64,000 nt of DNA from Idiomarina sp. PL1-037 (GTDB taxonomy: Bacteria > Pseudomonadota > Gammaproteobacteria > Enterobacterales > Alteromonadaceae). The DNA lies in NCBI RefSeq assembly GCF_034422975.1, contig NZ_CP139873.1, positions 868,001 through 932,000 of the forward strand, given 5' to 3'. Numbering within the stretch: the first letter of the stretch is position 1; the number at the start of each line of letters is the position of its first letter. The position numbers and the translations under genes are program-made. Positions 54,054-62,459 of the stretch are shown here, piece after piece. The notes under the pieces were generated by a model. It had not been told where the DNA came from. It was given only the letters and a program-made list of their open reading frames with translations, and made no database searches.

Positions 54054-54728
54054 ATGCGTTTTTTACTTTTTTCTTTAACGGCACTGGTTTTGGCTGGCTG
54101 TGCGCAAACGCCGCATAAACCCATGCCGGATGACCCATATTACGCACCCGTGTTACCGGAAGAACGTGCTCAGCCGGTGGTACCTACAGGCTCTTTGTTT
54201 CAGGATGCTTACGCGGATAATCTGTATTCAGATATTAAAGCCCGCAGATTAGGCGACATTATTACCGTGACGTTGCAGGAGCAGACCACTGCCAGTAAAA
54301 CGGCAACCACTGAAACCTCCAAAGAGAGTTCGGCAGAGCTAGGTGCCCCCACTATGTTTGGACGTGATATTACCGTTGGCGGTAACCCTTTGTCGGCTGG
54401 TGTAAATGGAACCAGGGATTTCAGCGGCGATGGTAGCTCTGATCAAAGTAATCAGTTAAATGGTGAAATTACCGTAACCGTTATTAAAGTACTGCCGAAC
54501 GGCAACTTGATTGTTCGCGGTGAAAAATGGATGCGCATCAATACGGGTGACGAATATATTCGCTTAACCGGTATGATCCGCCCGCAGGATATCACTGCCG
54601 CTAACCAAATCCCGTCAACTCGTGTCGCCAATGCGCGCATTGAGTACTCGGGCACTGGCAGCCTTGCGCAGGTGCAGGAGCAGGGTTGGTTAACCCGCTT
54701 CTTTAACAGCCCGATATGGCCATTCTAA
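54054..54728 (+). CDS. flgH: Flagellar L-ring lipoprotein FlgH
   Basis: 224 aa. Lipobox LAGC at about residues 13-16. Conserved FlgH segments: GSLFQDAYADNLYSDIKARRLGDIITVTLQEQTTASKTA (in part) and the C-terminal LTGMIRPQDITAANQIPSTRVANARIEYSGTG (in part), ending with the WLTRFFNSPIWPF tail. It forms the outer-membrane L-ring. It sits between flgG and flgI, as in most flagellar clusters. Confidence 0.97.
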   Translation: MRFLLFSLTALVLAGCAQTPHKPMPDDPYYAPVLPEERAQPVVPTGSLFQDAYADNLYSDIKARRLGDIITVTLQEQTTASKTATTETSKESSAELGAPTMFGRDITVGGNPLSAGVNGTRDFSGDGSSDQSNQLNGEITVTVIKVLPNGNLIVRGEKWMRINTGDEYIRLTGMIRPQDITAANQIPSTRVANARIEYSGTGSLAQVQEQGWLTRFFNSPIWPF

Positions 54729-54738
54729 GGAGTAAGGC

Positions 54739-55839
54739 ATGAGAACGCTTAAACTATTCGCGCTGCTGGTCAGTTTGTTGTCAATGCTGGCGGCACCGGT
54801 ACAGGCTTCCCGAATAAAAGATATTGCCTCGGTACAGGGGGTTCGTTCCAACCAATTAATTGGTTACGGTCTGGTCGTTGGCCTGCCAGGAACCGGTGAG
54901 CAGACGCCATTTACCGATCAAACCTTCCGTACCATGTTGGGCAACTTTGGCATTAATATTCCGGCGAATGAGCGCCCTAAAATTGATAACGTTGCAGCGG
55001 TTGCTGTCCATGCCAACTTACCGGCTTTTGCAAAACCCGGACAGAAAATTGATGTGACAGTGTCTTCCGTCGGTAGTGCCGACAGCCTGACTGGCGGTAC
55101 CCTAATGCAAACTTTTTTGAAAGGCGCGAATGGTGAAGTTTATGCCGTTGCTCAGGGCAGTTTAATTGTTGGTGGTTTAGGGGCTGAAGGCAATGATGGT
55201 TCGAAAATAGTTATTAACACGCCGACCGTGGGTCGTATTCCTAATGGTGGCGTTGTTGAACGTGAGGTTCGTTCTGGTTTCGGAGCGTCAGACTATCTTA
55301 CTTTTAATTTGCACCAGTCAGATTTTACAACGGCCAAGCGCATGGCTGAGACTATTAATAACTTAGTCGGCGAAGGCACTGCGCAGGCTATTGACGCAAC
55401 ATCGGTCAGGGTTCGGGCGCCACGAGATTTAGACCAGCGCGTAAGCTATATGTCGACGCTTGAAAACCTGGAAGTTCAGCAGGCATCTGCGTCAGCGAAA
55501 ATTATTGTTAACGCGCGCACTGGCACCATAGTGGTTGGTCAGAATGTCGAACTTCGCCCTGCAGCGGTTGCACATGGCAACATGCAGGTGACCATTGCTG
55601 AAAACGTGAATGTCGATCAGCCAAATCCATTCGCCGACGGGGAAACAGCGATTACGCCCCAGAGCATTATTGATGTCGACCAGGAAGATGCCCGCATGTT
55701 TGTGTTCGAGCCCGGAACCACGCTAAATGATCTGGTTCGTGCAGTGAACCAAATTGGCGCAGCGCCCGGCGACATGATTGCCGTACTGGAAGCATTGAAA
55801 CAGGCCGGTGCGTTATCCGGTGAACTCATCGTTATTTAA
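54739..55839 (+). CDS. flgI: Flagellar P-ring protein FlgI
   Basis: 366 aa, usual length. Signal peptide at 1-23 (ending VQA). The family signatures RIKDIASVQGVRSNQLIGYGLVVGLPGTGEQ (in part) and NFGINIP, and the C-terminal VLEALKQAGALSGELIVI are clear. It forms the periplasmic P-ring with help from FlgA. It overlaps nothing; flgH ends 10 bases before. Confidence 0.97.
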   Translation: MRTLKLFALLVSLLSMLAAPVQASRIKDIASVQGVRSNQLIGYGLVVGLPGTGEQTPFTDQTFRTMLGNFGINIPANERPKIDNVAAVAVHANLPAFAKPGQKIDVTVSSVGSADSLTGGTLMQTFLKGANGEVYAVAQGSLIVGGLGAEGNDGSKIVINTPTVGRIPNGGVVEREVRSGFGASDYLTFNLHQSDFTTAKRMAETINNLVGEGTAQAIDATSVRVRAPRDLDQRVSYMSTLENLEVQQASASAKIIVNARTGTIVVGQNVELRPAAVAHGNMQVTIAENVNVDQPNPFADGETAITPQSIIDVDQEDARMFVFEPGTTLNDLVRAVNQIGAAPGDMIAVLEALKQAGALSGELIVI

Positions 55840-55853
55840 CGGCAGTTAATAAT

Positions 55854-56831
55854 ATGACGGTTTCAGACTCTCATCTAAAACAAGCGCAACACGCTATGGA
55901 TACCCACAGCCTCGACGGGCTGCGGAAGCGTGCGTTTAAACCCGATGACAAAGAAGCCTTGATGGAAGCCGCCCAGCAGTTTGAAGCCATATTCCTGAAC
56001 ATGGTCATGGGCAGTATGCGTAAAGCGAACGCGGTGTTTGAAGAAGACAACATGCTGGATAACCGTTACACCAATATGTACCGCGATATGTATGACCAGC
56101 AATTGACCTCGGAGCTTTCAAATCAGGGAAGCCTTGGGCTGGCTGAGCTGATGGTAAAACAACTGGGTGGCGACGATAGCTACGTTCCTTCGTCTATGAA
56201 CCGTAGCGGAGCAAACCTTGATGACCCGCGCATGAAGAACCGTGCGGATATGAACAATACCTCGCAGAAAGTCAGTGACCAAGGCGGCATTGATGCTGGT
56301 CTGTATTACGGGAATCAGCGGGTTAATACCGCCAAGCTGAGCGATGGCGATGCGACCTTTAACTCCCCGCAAAGCTTTATTGCTGCGCTAAAACCTCATG
56401 CTGAAAAAATAGCCAAAGAAGCCGGTTTGAACCCGGATGTACTGATGGCGCAGGCGGCGCTGGAAACAGGCTGGGGCAAGCGGTTGGTGCCGGGGCGTCA
56501 CGGTGGCTCCAGTAACAACCTGTTCAACATTAAAGCGGATACCCGCTGGGACGGTGACAAGTCTCATGTAAGCACACTGGAATTTGACGGTGAAGTAGCC
56601 CGCAAAGAACGCGCCGCATTTCGCTCCTATGCCAATGTGGAACAGAGCTTGCAGGATTACGTAAATTTTATAAAAGAACATCCGCGTTACCAGCAGGCAC
56701 TAAAAGTAGCGGATGATCCGGCGCAGTACGCGGAAGCTTTGCAAAATGCCGGTTACGCAACAGATCCGCAGTACGCGCAAAAGATTCAGTCGGTATTAAA
56801 TAATCCGGCTTTTGTTGATAAAGAAATTTAG
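55854..56831 (+). CDS. flgJ: Flagellar rod-cap/muramidase FlgJ
   Basis: 325 aa, two-domain form. The N-terminal rod-cap domain (about 25-110) contains QQFEAIFLNMVMGSMRKAN. After a linker the C-terminal glucosaminidase domain (about 170-320) has AGLNPDVLMAQAALETGWGKR with the presumed catalytic Glu, and HGGSSNNLFNIKAD. It digests peptidoglycan to let the rod through. The protein begins with ATG 55854 (MTVSDSHLKQ). Confidence 0.95.
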   Translation: MTVSDSHLKQAQHAMDTHSLDGLRKRAFKPDDKEALMEAAQQFEAIFLNMVMGSMRKANAVFEEDNMLDNRYTNMYRDMYDQQLTSELSNQGSLGLAELMVKQLGGDDSYVPSSMNRSGANLDDPRMKNRADMNNTSQKVSDQGGIDAGLYYGNQRVNTAKLSDGDATFNSPQSFIAALKPHAEKIAKEAGLNPDVLMAQAALETGWGKRLVPGRHGGSSNNLFNIKADTRWDGDKSHVSTLEFDGEVARKERAAFRSYANVEQSLQDYVNFIKEHPRYQQALKVADDPAQYAEALQNAGYATDPQYAQKIQSVLNNPAFVDKEI

Positions 56832-56842
56832 GAATGCGGCAG

Positions 56843-56860
56843 GCGGCAAAAAGTTGCCGC
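56843..56860 (+). other. Hairpin after flgJ
   Basis: GCGGCAA (56843-56849), loop AAAG, TTGCCGC (56854-56860): a 7-bp GC-rich stem 12 bases after flgJ without T-run. It may weakly end the flgFGHIJ transcript before the flgK promoter. Confidence 0.45.
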
Positions 56861-56866
56861 GTTGGC

Positions 56867-56893
56867 TAAATAATATTCGCTCGGTGCCGATAC
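56867..56893 (+). promoter_or_regulatory. Sigma-28 (FliA) promoter of flgK
   Basis: TAAA (56867-56870), 15 bases, GCCGATAC (56886-56893). It differs from the FliA consensus by the last base only and is followed 29 bases later by the flgK ATG. Confidence 0.88.
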
Positions 56894-56921
56894 AGGTCAC
56901 AGAGTAACTGGAGAGTCGTTG

Positions 56922-58937
56922 ATGAGTTTTGACTTATTAAATATCGGTAAAAACGGCATATTAGCGCATCAGCAAAGCCTACAAACGACCGGTAAAAATA
57001 TTAATAACACGAACACGGACAGCTACGTTCGCGAGCGCACTGAGTACACTGAGAGTCAGTTTGGTGGGCTTGAGCGTGTGCGCGTTCAACGAATGATAGA
57101 CGAGTTTGCTAACCGTCAGTTGCGTACCGATATTTCAAAGGTCAGCTATTATGAAGCGAACCTCCAGCAGGCTGAGCAATTAGATACCTTACTTGGTGAC
57201 AGCACCACGAATGTTGCTTCCTCTGTAGAGAGCTTTTTTAATACCTTGCAGGATGCAAATAATGACCCCGGCTCAGTTACCGCCCGGCAATTAGTTCTTG
57301 CCGAAGCTGATGCTATGGTCACTAAGTTTAATGACTTCTCCAGTTATCTGGATGACCAAAAAAGTATTATTAACGACAGGTTAACGCTATCGACAGATCG
57401 CATTAATTCCATTTCAGAAAACCTTGCTGAGCTAAATTCAAAGATCCAGTCGTCAAATGGTAAAAACAGTTCTAATGGCGATATCAACGCCTTATTGAAT
57501 AAGCGCGATGAGCAATTACGTGAACTTGCCGAATTAGTGCAATTCAGCACGGTTGAGCAAAAAAATGGTGCAGTTGCGGTCAACTTAAAAAATGGGCAGC
57601 CGCTAGTTTTAGAAGATGGTCGCTTTAATGCGGTTGCGGTGAAAAGCAACCCGGATACTGAACGCTTAGAGATGGTACTAAAAAAAGAGCACAGCGGTGG
57701 CAGTGTTAGTGAGTTTTATGTGCCAACCGATGAAGTCGGTGGCGCTGTCGGTGGTTATCTGGAATATCGAGATGAAGTGTTAATGCCCACCCAGAAACGT
57801 TTGGGACAACTGGCAATTCGTATTGCCGACTCAATGAATACTCAAAACCAGAAAGGTATGGATCTGGATAATCAGTTAGGGCGTAAAATTTTTGATTTGG
57901 CCAAAACTGAGTCACAAGCTGTTCCTTATGCTGACAATACGGGGGCAGCAAACATCAGCGTTAGTGTTTTAGAGGGCAATAGTAAGTCGTTTCCTTCTGA
58001 AAACTTGCGCATTACTAAGACTGGTAACCCCGATGAATACGAAATTGTACCGGTCAATAGTGACGGTACGCTTGTTAGCGGTGCCGATACCATTACGGTT
58101 ACTCAAGCATCTCCAGGTACGGTTGATATTGTTGAGTTGGGTATTTCTCTCGACTTAACCGGTGCTGCTAATGCAGGGGATCAGTTCTTAGCAAAACCAG
58201 CAGAAAGCGCCGCGTCGGAAATTAGTTTAGCCATTCGTCGCCCGGAAGACATTGCGTTAGCAAACCCTATTAGGGTGAAAGACGGTATGGATAACCAAGG
58301 CGCAGCTGGCATTGAAATTAGCGCCATCAATACACCCGATGACTATTACGATACGACCAATAACACCTTACTTGGTAGTGCTCCGGCTCGTATAGAAGTG
58401 ACAGGGCAGACAGGTAATGCTTACGATCTGGAAGTGTACGATAAGGATGGTAATAATATAGGCACGATTACAGGAGCCACCAACCTCAACGGTATTCTTG
58501 ATCAGGCTGGTTTGACCGACCCCGACTACGAAGTCGATATTAACGGCGAGCCAACGGTAGGCGATGAGTACTTCATTGAATACAACACCAATGGTTTTGA
58601 TGACAACAGTAACGGGCAATCTATGGCCGATTTGCAGCGACAGCAATTGGTCCGCCGTTCCGGTGGTGAGGAAGCCGAACCGACAATGACTTTCAATGAG
58701 AGCTACGGACGTCTAGTATCGGATGTGGGCAGTCGAGTCAGCCAAAATCGAGTGTTGCGGGACTCGGCCGAAGCGATTAGATCACAAACTGAAGCACTTT
58801 ACGAATCGCAATCGGGGGTGAATTTGGAAGAAGAAGCGGCTAATCTTATTCAGTATCAGCAAGCCTATACTGCATCTGCCCGAATCATTACAACGTCGCA
58901 GACTATTTTCGATACGCTGCTGACGTCCTTGAGGTAA
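56922..58937 (+). CDS. flgK: Flagellar hook-associated protein 1, FlgK
   Basis: 671 aa from ATG 56922 (MSFDLLNIGKNGIL); a TTG one codon earlier is not needed. It is longer than E. coli FlgK (547 aa), with the extra in the D2/D3 region: about residues 330-580 contain acidic Ig-like stretches and a GDQFLAKPAESAASEISLAI-type junction motif. N-terminal HQQSLQTTGKNINNTNTDSYVRERTEY (in part) and C-terminal VNLEEEAANLIQYQQAYTASARIITTSQTIFDTLL (in part) are diagnostic. It is the first hook-filament junction protein. Confidence 0.95.
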   Translation: MSFDLLNIGKNGILAHQQSLQTTGKNINNTNTDSYVRERTEYTESQFGGLERVRVQRMIDEFANRQLRTDISKVSYYEANLQQAEQLDTLLGDSTTNVASSVESFFNTLQDANNDPGSVTARQLVLAEADAMVTKFNDFSSYLDDQKSIINDRLTLSTDRINSISENLAELNSKIQSSNGKNSSNGDINALLNKRDEQLRELAELVQFSTVEQKNGAVAVNLKNGQPLVLEDGRFNAVAVKSNPDTERLEMVLKKEHSGGSVSEFYVPTDEVGGAVGGYLEYRDEVLMPTQKRLGQLAIRIADSMNTQNQKGMDLDNQLGRKIFDLAKTESQAVPYADNTGAANISVSVLEGNSKSFPSENLRITKTGNPDEYEIVPVNSDGTLVSGADTITVTQASPGTVDIVELGISLDLTGAANAGDQFLAKPAESAASEISLAIRRPEDIALANPIRVKDGMDNQGAAGIEISAINTPDDYYDTTNNTLLGSAPARIEVTGQTGNAYDLEVYDKDGNNIGTITGATNLNGILDQAGLTDPDYEVDINGEPTVGDEYFIEYNTNGFDDNSNGQSMADLQRQQLVRRSGGEEAEPTMTFNESYGRLVSDVGSRVSQNRVLRDSAEAIRSQTEALYESQSGVNLEEEAANLIQYQQAYTASARIITTSQTIFDTLLTSLR

Positions 58938-58942
58938 TAACT

Positions 58943-60157
58943 ATGCGTTTAAGTACTAACTTATTTTTCCAGCGTGGTCTGGACAGTTTACAAACCTCAC
59001 AAAATCAGCTGGATAAAATTCAGCAGATGCTGACTAAGCAGACCAAAATTTTAAGTCCTGCGGATGACCCAATTGGCAACTCTCAGGTGCTGGCACTGAA
59101 TGAAAAAATTGGTCAAAACGAGCAGTTTGAACGTAATTCAGTAACCTTAGAAAACAACCTACGCCGCGAAGAAAGTGTGTTAAGTAGCATTACCGATGCG
59201 ATTCAGAAAGCACGAACCTTGGCTGTGCAAGCGGGTAACGGAAGTTATGATCAAACCAACCGTAAAGCTATAGCCGCAGAGTTACGGAATATTGAAACTT
59301 CGATTTTCGACCTGACTAATGCTCAGGACGAATCGGGTGAGTATATTTTTGCGGGTTACCAAAACCGTACTCAACCTATGGAGTTTAATGACGCAGACCA
59401 AGCTTACGAGTATGTCGGTGACCAAGGGCAGCGCACGATTCAGTTGTCACCGACGTTGTATCTGCCGGCAAATGATCCTGGCAGCCGCGCCTTTTCTAAT
59501 GTGTCTAAGCGTGTCGACTTTGAATTAACCGGTGGGAATAACTTTATTGAGAAAGTGGAAGTCACCGATCGCGACGCACTTATTGCTGATACGGAAGCAC
59601 GTATTGACGCCGGTGATCCCACTGATTTCACGGTTAACTTTACTGGACCGGACACTTATGAAATTGATGACGGCGTTAACCCTGTGGTGACAGGAACGGT
59701 AACTGACGGCAAAGTCGAATACAACGGCATGGCGCTGGAGCTCAACCCAGACAATATGCCAGCTGCTGGTGATTCGTTCAGCTACTCTATTGGTGAGCCA
59801 GTGTCGCGTAACTTGTTAACGCAAATTCGAGACTTAGCCACCGCACTGGAAGAGTCAGGTCCTGAAAGCAAAGGTTTTCACGAGAGCGAAATTGCTTTTG
59901 CGCTAGATGACTTTAATACCGTCATTAGCGATTTAACCGACACCCAGGCGTCTGTTGGTGCTCGTCTTAATGTTATGGATAACGCAAAGCTGAGTAATGC
60001 TGACATTGAAATTGTGAACAAAAAAGCACGAGCCGATATTTCCGACGTAGACTATTCAGAAGCCGTAACCGACTTAGTCAAAAACGAAACCATTTACTCA
60101 GCCGCCCAACAAGTGTTCAGCCGGGTAAGCCGCCTAAGCTTATTCGATTACCTATAA
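58943..60157 (+). CDS. flgL: Flagellar hook-associated protein 3, FlgL
   Basis: 404 aa (E. coli 317), longer in the middle. N-terminal RLSTNLFFQRGLDSLQTSQNQLDKIQQMLTKQTKILSPADDP (in part) and the C-terminal coiled segment NKKARADISDVDYSEAVTDLVKNETIYSAAQQVFSRVSRLSLFDYL (in part) are flagellin-like termini. An inserted stretch at about 215-285 (DFTVNFTGPDTYEIDDG...AGDSFSYSIG) is a predicted beta domain. It joins FlgK to the filament. It starts six bases after flgK. Confidence 0.94.
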   Translation: MRLSTNLFFQRGLDSLQTSQNQLDKIQQMLTKQTKILSPADDPIGNSQVLALNEKIGQNEQFERNSVTLENNLRREESVLSSITDAIQKARTLAVQAGNGSYDQTNRKAIAAELRNIETSIFDLTNAQDESGEYIFAGYQNRTQPMEFNDADQAYEYVGDQGQRTIQLSPTLYLPANDPGSRAFSNVSKRVDFELTGGNNFIEKVEVTDRDALIADTEARIDAGDPTDFTVNFTGPDTYEIDDGVNPVVTGTVTDGKVEYNGMALELNPDNMPAAGDSFSYSIGEPVSRNLLTQIRDLATALEESGPESKGFHESEIAFALDDFNTVISDLTDTQASVGARLNVMDNAKLSNADIEIVNKKARADISDVDYSEAVTDLVKNETIYSAAQQVFSRVSRLSLFDYL

Positions 60158-60437
60158 TCCAACGTCCCCGATATCTGGTGTAGCCTGCCGTTATTACGGC
60201 AGGTGAGATAATTAAACTACTAACTGACCGCTCTTTATATCTCTCCCCTCCTGACATCAATGTCGGGCTACATAAAAAACTTCAAATTTTTCAAAAAAAT
60301 TCTAAAGCTCCCCCAAACCCTGCCGATACCCTTTGTGAGAGGAAATTTTAACCAGGCGAAACACGAAGCCGAACTCTTCCTCCAGCTTGGCAACAACGAT
60401 TGAATCCAAGCTTAAGCAGAAACTTAGGAGCATTATC
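60158..60437 (+). other. Intergenic region flgL to flagellin
   Basis: 280 bases without a gene. CCTGCCG (60184-60190) pairs with CGGCAGG (60197-60203) around TTATTA, probably the end of the flgL transcript though no T-run follows. Then comes an AT-rich run and the sigma-28 promoter at 60303-60329 with a leader of about 100 bases. Confidence 0.6.
60303..60329 (+). promoter_or_regulatory. Sigma-28 (FliA) promoter of the flagellin gene
   Basis: TAAA (60303-60306), 15 bases, GCCGATAC (60322-60329). The spacer contains CCCCCAAACC, also found in the flgO-like promoter at 28728. Confidence 0.92.
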
Positions 60438-61838
60438 ATGGCACTATATGTAAACACTAACGTCAGCTCACTGAACGCACAGCGTCAGCTGATGGGCTCA
60501 AGTAACTCGCTTGACCAAGCATTCGAACGTTTGTCGTCAGGCTTTCGTATTAACAGCGCTGCAGATGACGCTGCAGGCTTACAAATCTCAAACCGGTTGG
60601 GCTCTCAAATCGAGGGGCTAAACCAAGGCAACCGTAACGCAAACGATGCAATCTCTGTGGCACAAACTGCGGAAGGTGCACTAGAAGAGTCAACCAACAT
60701 CCTTCAACGCATGCGTACTTTGGCTGTTCAATCTTCAAACGGTTCTAATTCTACTGACGACCGTGCCGCTTTGCAGAAAGAAGTATCAAGCCTGCAGCAA
60801 GAGTTATCACGCATCGCAGAGACTACGACCTTTGGTGGTAATAAACTACTAGACGGCTCTTTTGGTTCTCAAGCTTTCCAAGTAGGCGCTAACGCTGGCG
60901 AATCAATTAACGTGACAATTGGTGACGTGTCTGCAACCAGTATTGGTTCTAATAAAGTTAATTCAAAAGGTACCCAAGCTGGTATTGCAACAACGAATGG
61001 TACATTAACTAACCTTTCAACTTCTGCAGCCGACATTTTTGGCCCAAATGGTACAACTACAGGGCTAGATCTGCAGGGCACAGTCAGTGCAGCTGCGGAG
61101 AAAATTAACGGAGAAGGTACTGGTGTAACTGCTGAGGCGGTGACTGATGTCAAGTTGTCCGGTTTTGGGACAGGCACTGATGGAACTCTGAGCATTGATG
61201 GTACCGACTATGACTTAACTAAGTATGGTGATAATGTTGGAAAACTGGCAGAAGACATAGGCAAGCAGGGCATTAACGCTTCCGTAGAAGGCAATGTTTT
61301 AAGGCTTCAAGCGAGTGGAATTGATGGGGTAGTTTTAACTGGCAATAATGCGAATGACATTTCTTTTACTGGCGTGGACGCTGACGGTACTGACGGTGCG
61401 ACTGCTAATGGTTCTGCAACACTTGCTTATGATGCTCGTTTGGAACTAAGCTCCAGTGATCAGTTCAGCATTGATAATTTTGACGCCGCGGATACCGGGT
61501 CAGTTAATGCGACCTCGACGCTGTCATCGGTGTCAGATGTTTCTGTAACAGACTACTCGGGTTCTCAAGATGCAATAGGAGTAATCGATGCGGCCATTGC
61601 GAAAATCGACTCGCAACGTGCAGACTTAGGTGCGGTTCAAAACCGTTTCCAAGCGACTATTCGCAACCAATCGAACATCGCTGAGAACCTGGAAGGTGCG
61701 AAGTCTCGAATCAAAGATGCTGACTTTGCAGCGGAAACTGCGAAACTGACTCAGGCTCAGATCCTGCAGCAGGCTTCACAGACTATCCTGGCGCAGGCGA
61801 ACCAGCGTCCACAGGCGGCACTACAGTTACTGGGCTAA
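60438..61838 (+). CDS. Flagellin
   Basis: 466 aa from ATG 60438 (MALYVNTNVSSLNAQ); a longer upstream in-frame start at 60387 lies in the leader and is rejected. Conserved D0/D1 termini: N-terminal SSGFRINSAADDAAGLQISNRL (in part) and C-terminal ATIRNQSNIAENLEGAKSRIKDADFAAETAKLTQAQILQQASQTILAQANQRPQAALQLLG (in part). The middle (about 180-390) is the variable, Gly/Asp/Thr-rich D2/D3 part. It forms the filament. It is the only flagellin gene in this window. Strong GGAGCATT ribosome-binding region and FliA promoter. Confidence 0.96.
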   Translation: MALYVNTNVSSLNAQRQLMGSSNSLDQAFERLSSGFRINSAADDAAGLQISNRLGSQIEGLNQGNRNANDAISVAQTAEGALEESTNILQRMRTLAVQSSNGSNSTDDRAALQKEVSSLQQELSRIAETTTFGGNKLLDGSFGSQAFQVGANAGESINVTIGDVSATSIGSNKVNSKGTQAGIATTNGTLTNLSTSAADIFGPNGTTTGLDLQGTVSAAAEKINGEGTGVTAEAVTDVKLSGFGTGTDGTLSIDGTDYDLTKYGDNVGKLAEDIGKQGINASVEGNVLRLQASGIDGVVLTGNNANDISFTGVDADGTDGATANGSATLAYDARLELSSSDQFSIDNFDAADTGSVNATSTLSSVSDVSVTDYSGSQDAIGVIDAAIAKIDSQRADLGAVQNRFQATIRNQSNIAENLEGAKSRIKDADFAAETAKLTQAQILQQASQTILAQANQRPQAALQLLG

Positions 61839-61864
61839 TTGCTCAACTAACTTAACCGTTACTA

Positions 61865-61893
61865 AAAACCGGAGCTTTTGCTCCGGTTTTTTT
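61865..61893 (+). terminator. Flagellin gene terminator
   Basis: AAAACCGGAGC (61865-61875), loop TTTT, GCTCCGGTTTT and T to 61893: an 11-bp stem with T-run. Confidence 0.93.
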
Positions 61894-61956
61894 ATGCCTG
61901 TAATTCAAAGGGTTAACAATAAAATCGATACCGCTTAAAAAAATTCAATTAAACGC

Positions 61957-61984
61957 TAAAGTTTTCAGCATGGCTTACCGATAA
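61957..61984 (+). promoter_or_regulatory. Sigma-28-like promoter of flaG
   Basis: TAAA (61957-61960), a 16-base spacer, then ACCGATAA (61977-61984). Spacing is one base longer than the other sites and the first base of the -10 is changed; still within the FliA range. Confidence 0.65.
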
Positions 61985-62044
61985 CATACATGGATAATTG
62001 TTTTAGTGCTAAACTGCACAGTAACTAAGGAAAAGGTGAGTATT

Positions 62045-62446
62045 ATGGCAGATATGTCAGTTGAAAGCCGCGCGTTAAGTCCCTTAAGTAGTGCAGCGGG
62101 TGGTTCATCGAACAAGGCAGAACGGCCCCAGGACCAAAAGGTCATGGATGCAGTCAGCCAAGTTCAGGAACGCACCGCTGATAAAGTGGAAAAGCAGGCA
62201 AGCAATGAGAGTATTGCAGACACGGTAGAAGATATGAATCAGTCGTCGACTATTCGCAATACCAGTTTGCAGTTTGTGTTTGATGAAAAAGGCGAGCCAC
62301 CGGTGGTTAAGGTTATTGATACTGACAACGGTGAAATGATTCGTCAAATTCCGTCAGAATTGGTTGTGAAGTTATCTAAAGCTATTGAAGAAATGGCCGA
62401 TAACGAGAACAGTCGGATGGGGTTTTTATTCGACAACCAGATTTAA
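62045..62446 (+). CDS. flaG: FlaG family protein
   Basis: 133 aa from ATG 62045 (MADMSVESRALSPL); the longer in-frame start at 62006 overlaps leader sequence. The N-terminal half is low-complexity and hydrophilic. The C-terminal FlaG domain (about 75-133) shows LQFVFDEKGEPPVVKVIDTDNGEMIRQIPSELVVKLSKAIEEM (in part). In polar-flagellated bacteria flaG lies between flagellin and fliD and affects filament length. Same order here. Confidence 0.9.
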   Translation: MADMSVESRALSPLSSAAGGSSNKAERPQDQKVMDAVSQVQERTADKVEKQASNESIADTVEDMNQSSTIRNTSLQFVFDEKGEPPVVKVIDTDNGEMIRQIPSELVVKLSKAIEEMADNENSRMGFLFDNQI

Positions 62447-62459
62447 GTGAGGTGTTGAT

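Noticed and set aside
60387..60440. Longer flagellin start at 60387
   Set aside because: The extension (MATTIESKLK...) lies in the leader, is absent from the conserved flagellin N-terminus and would precede the proper ribosome-binding site.
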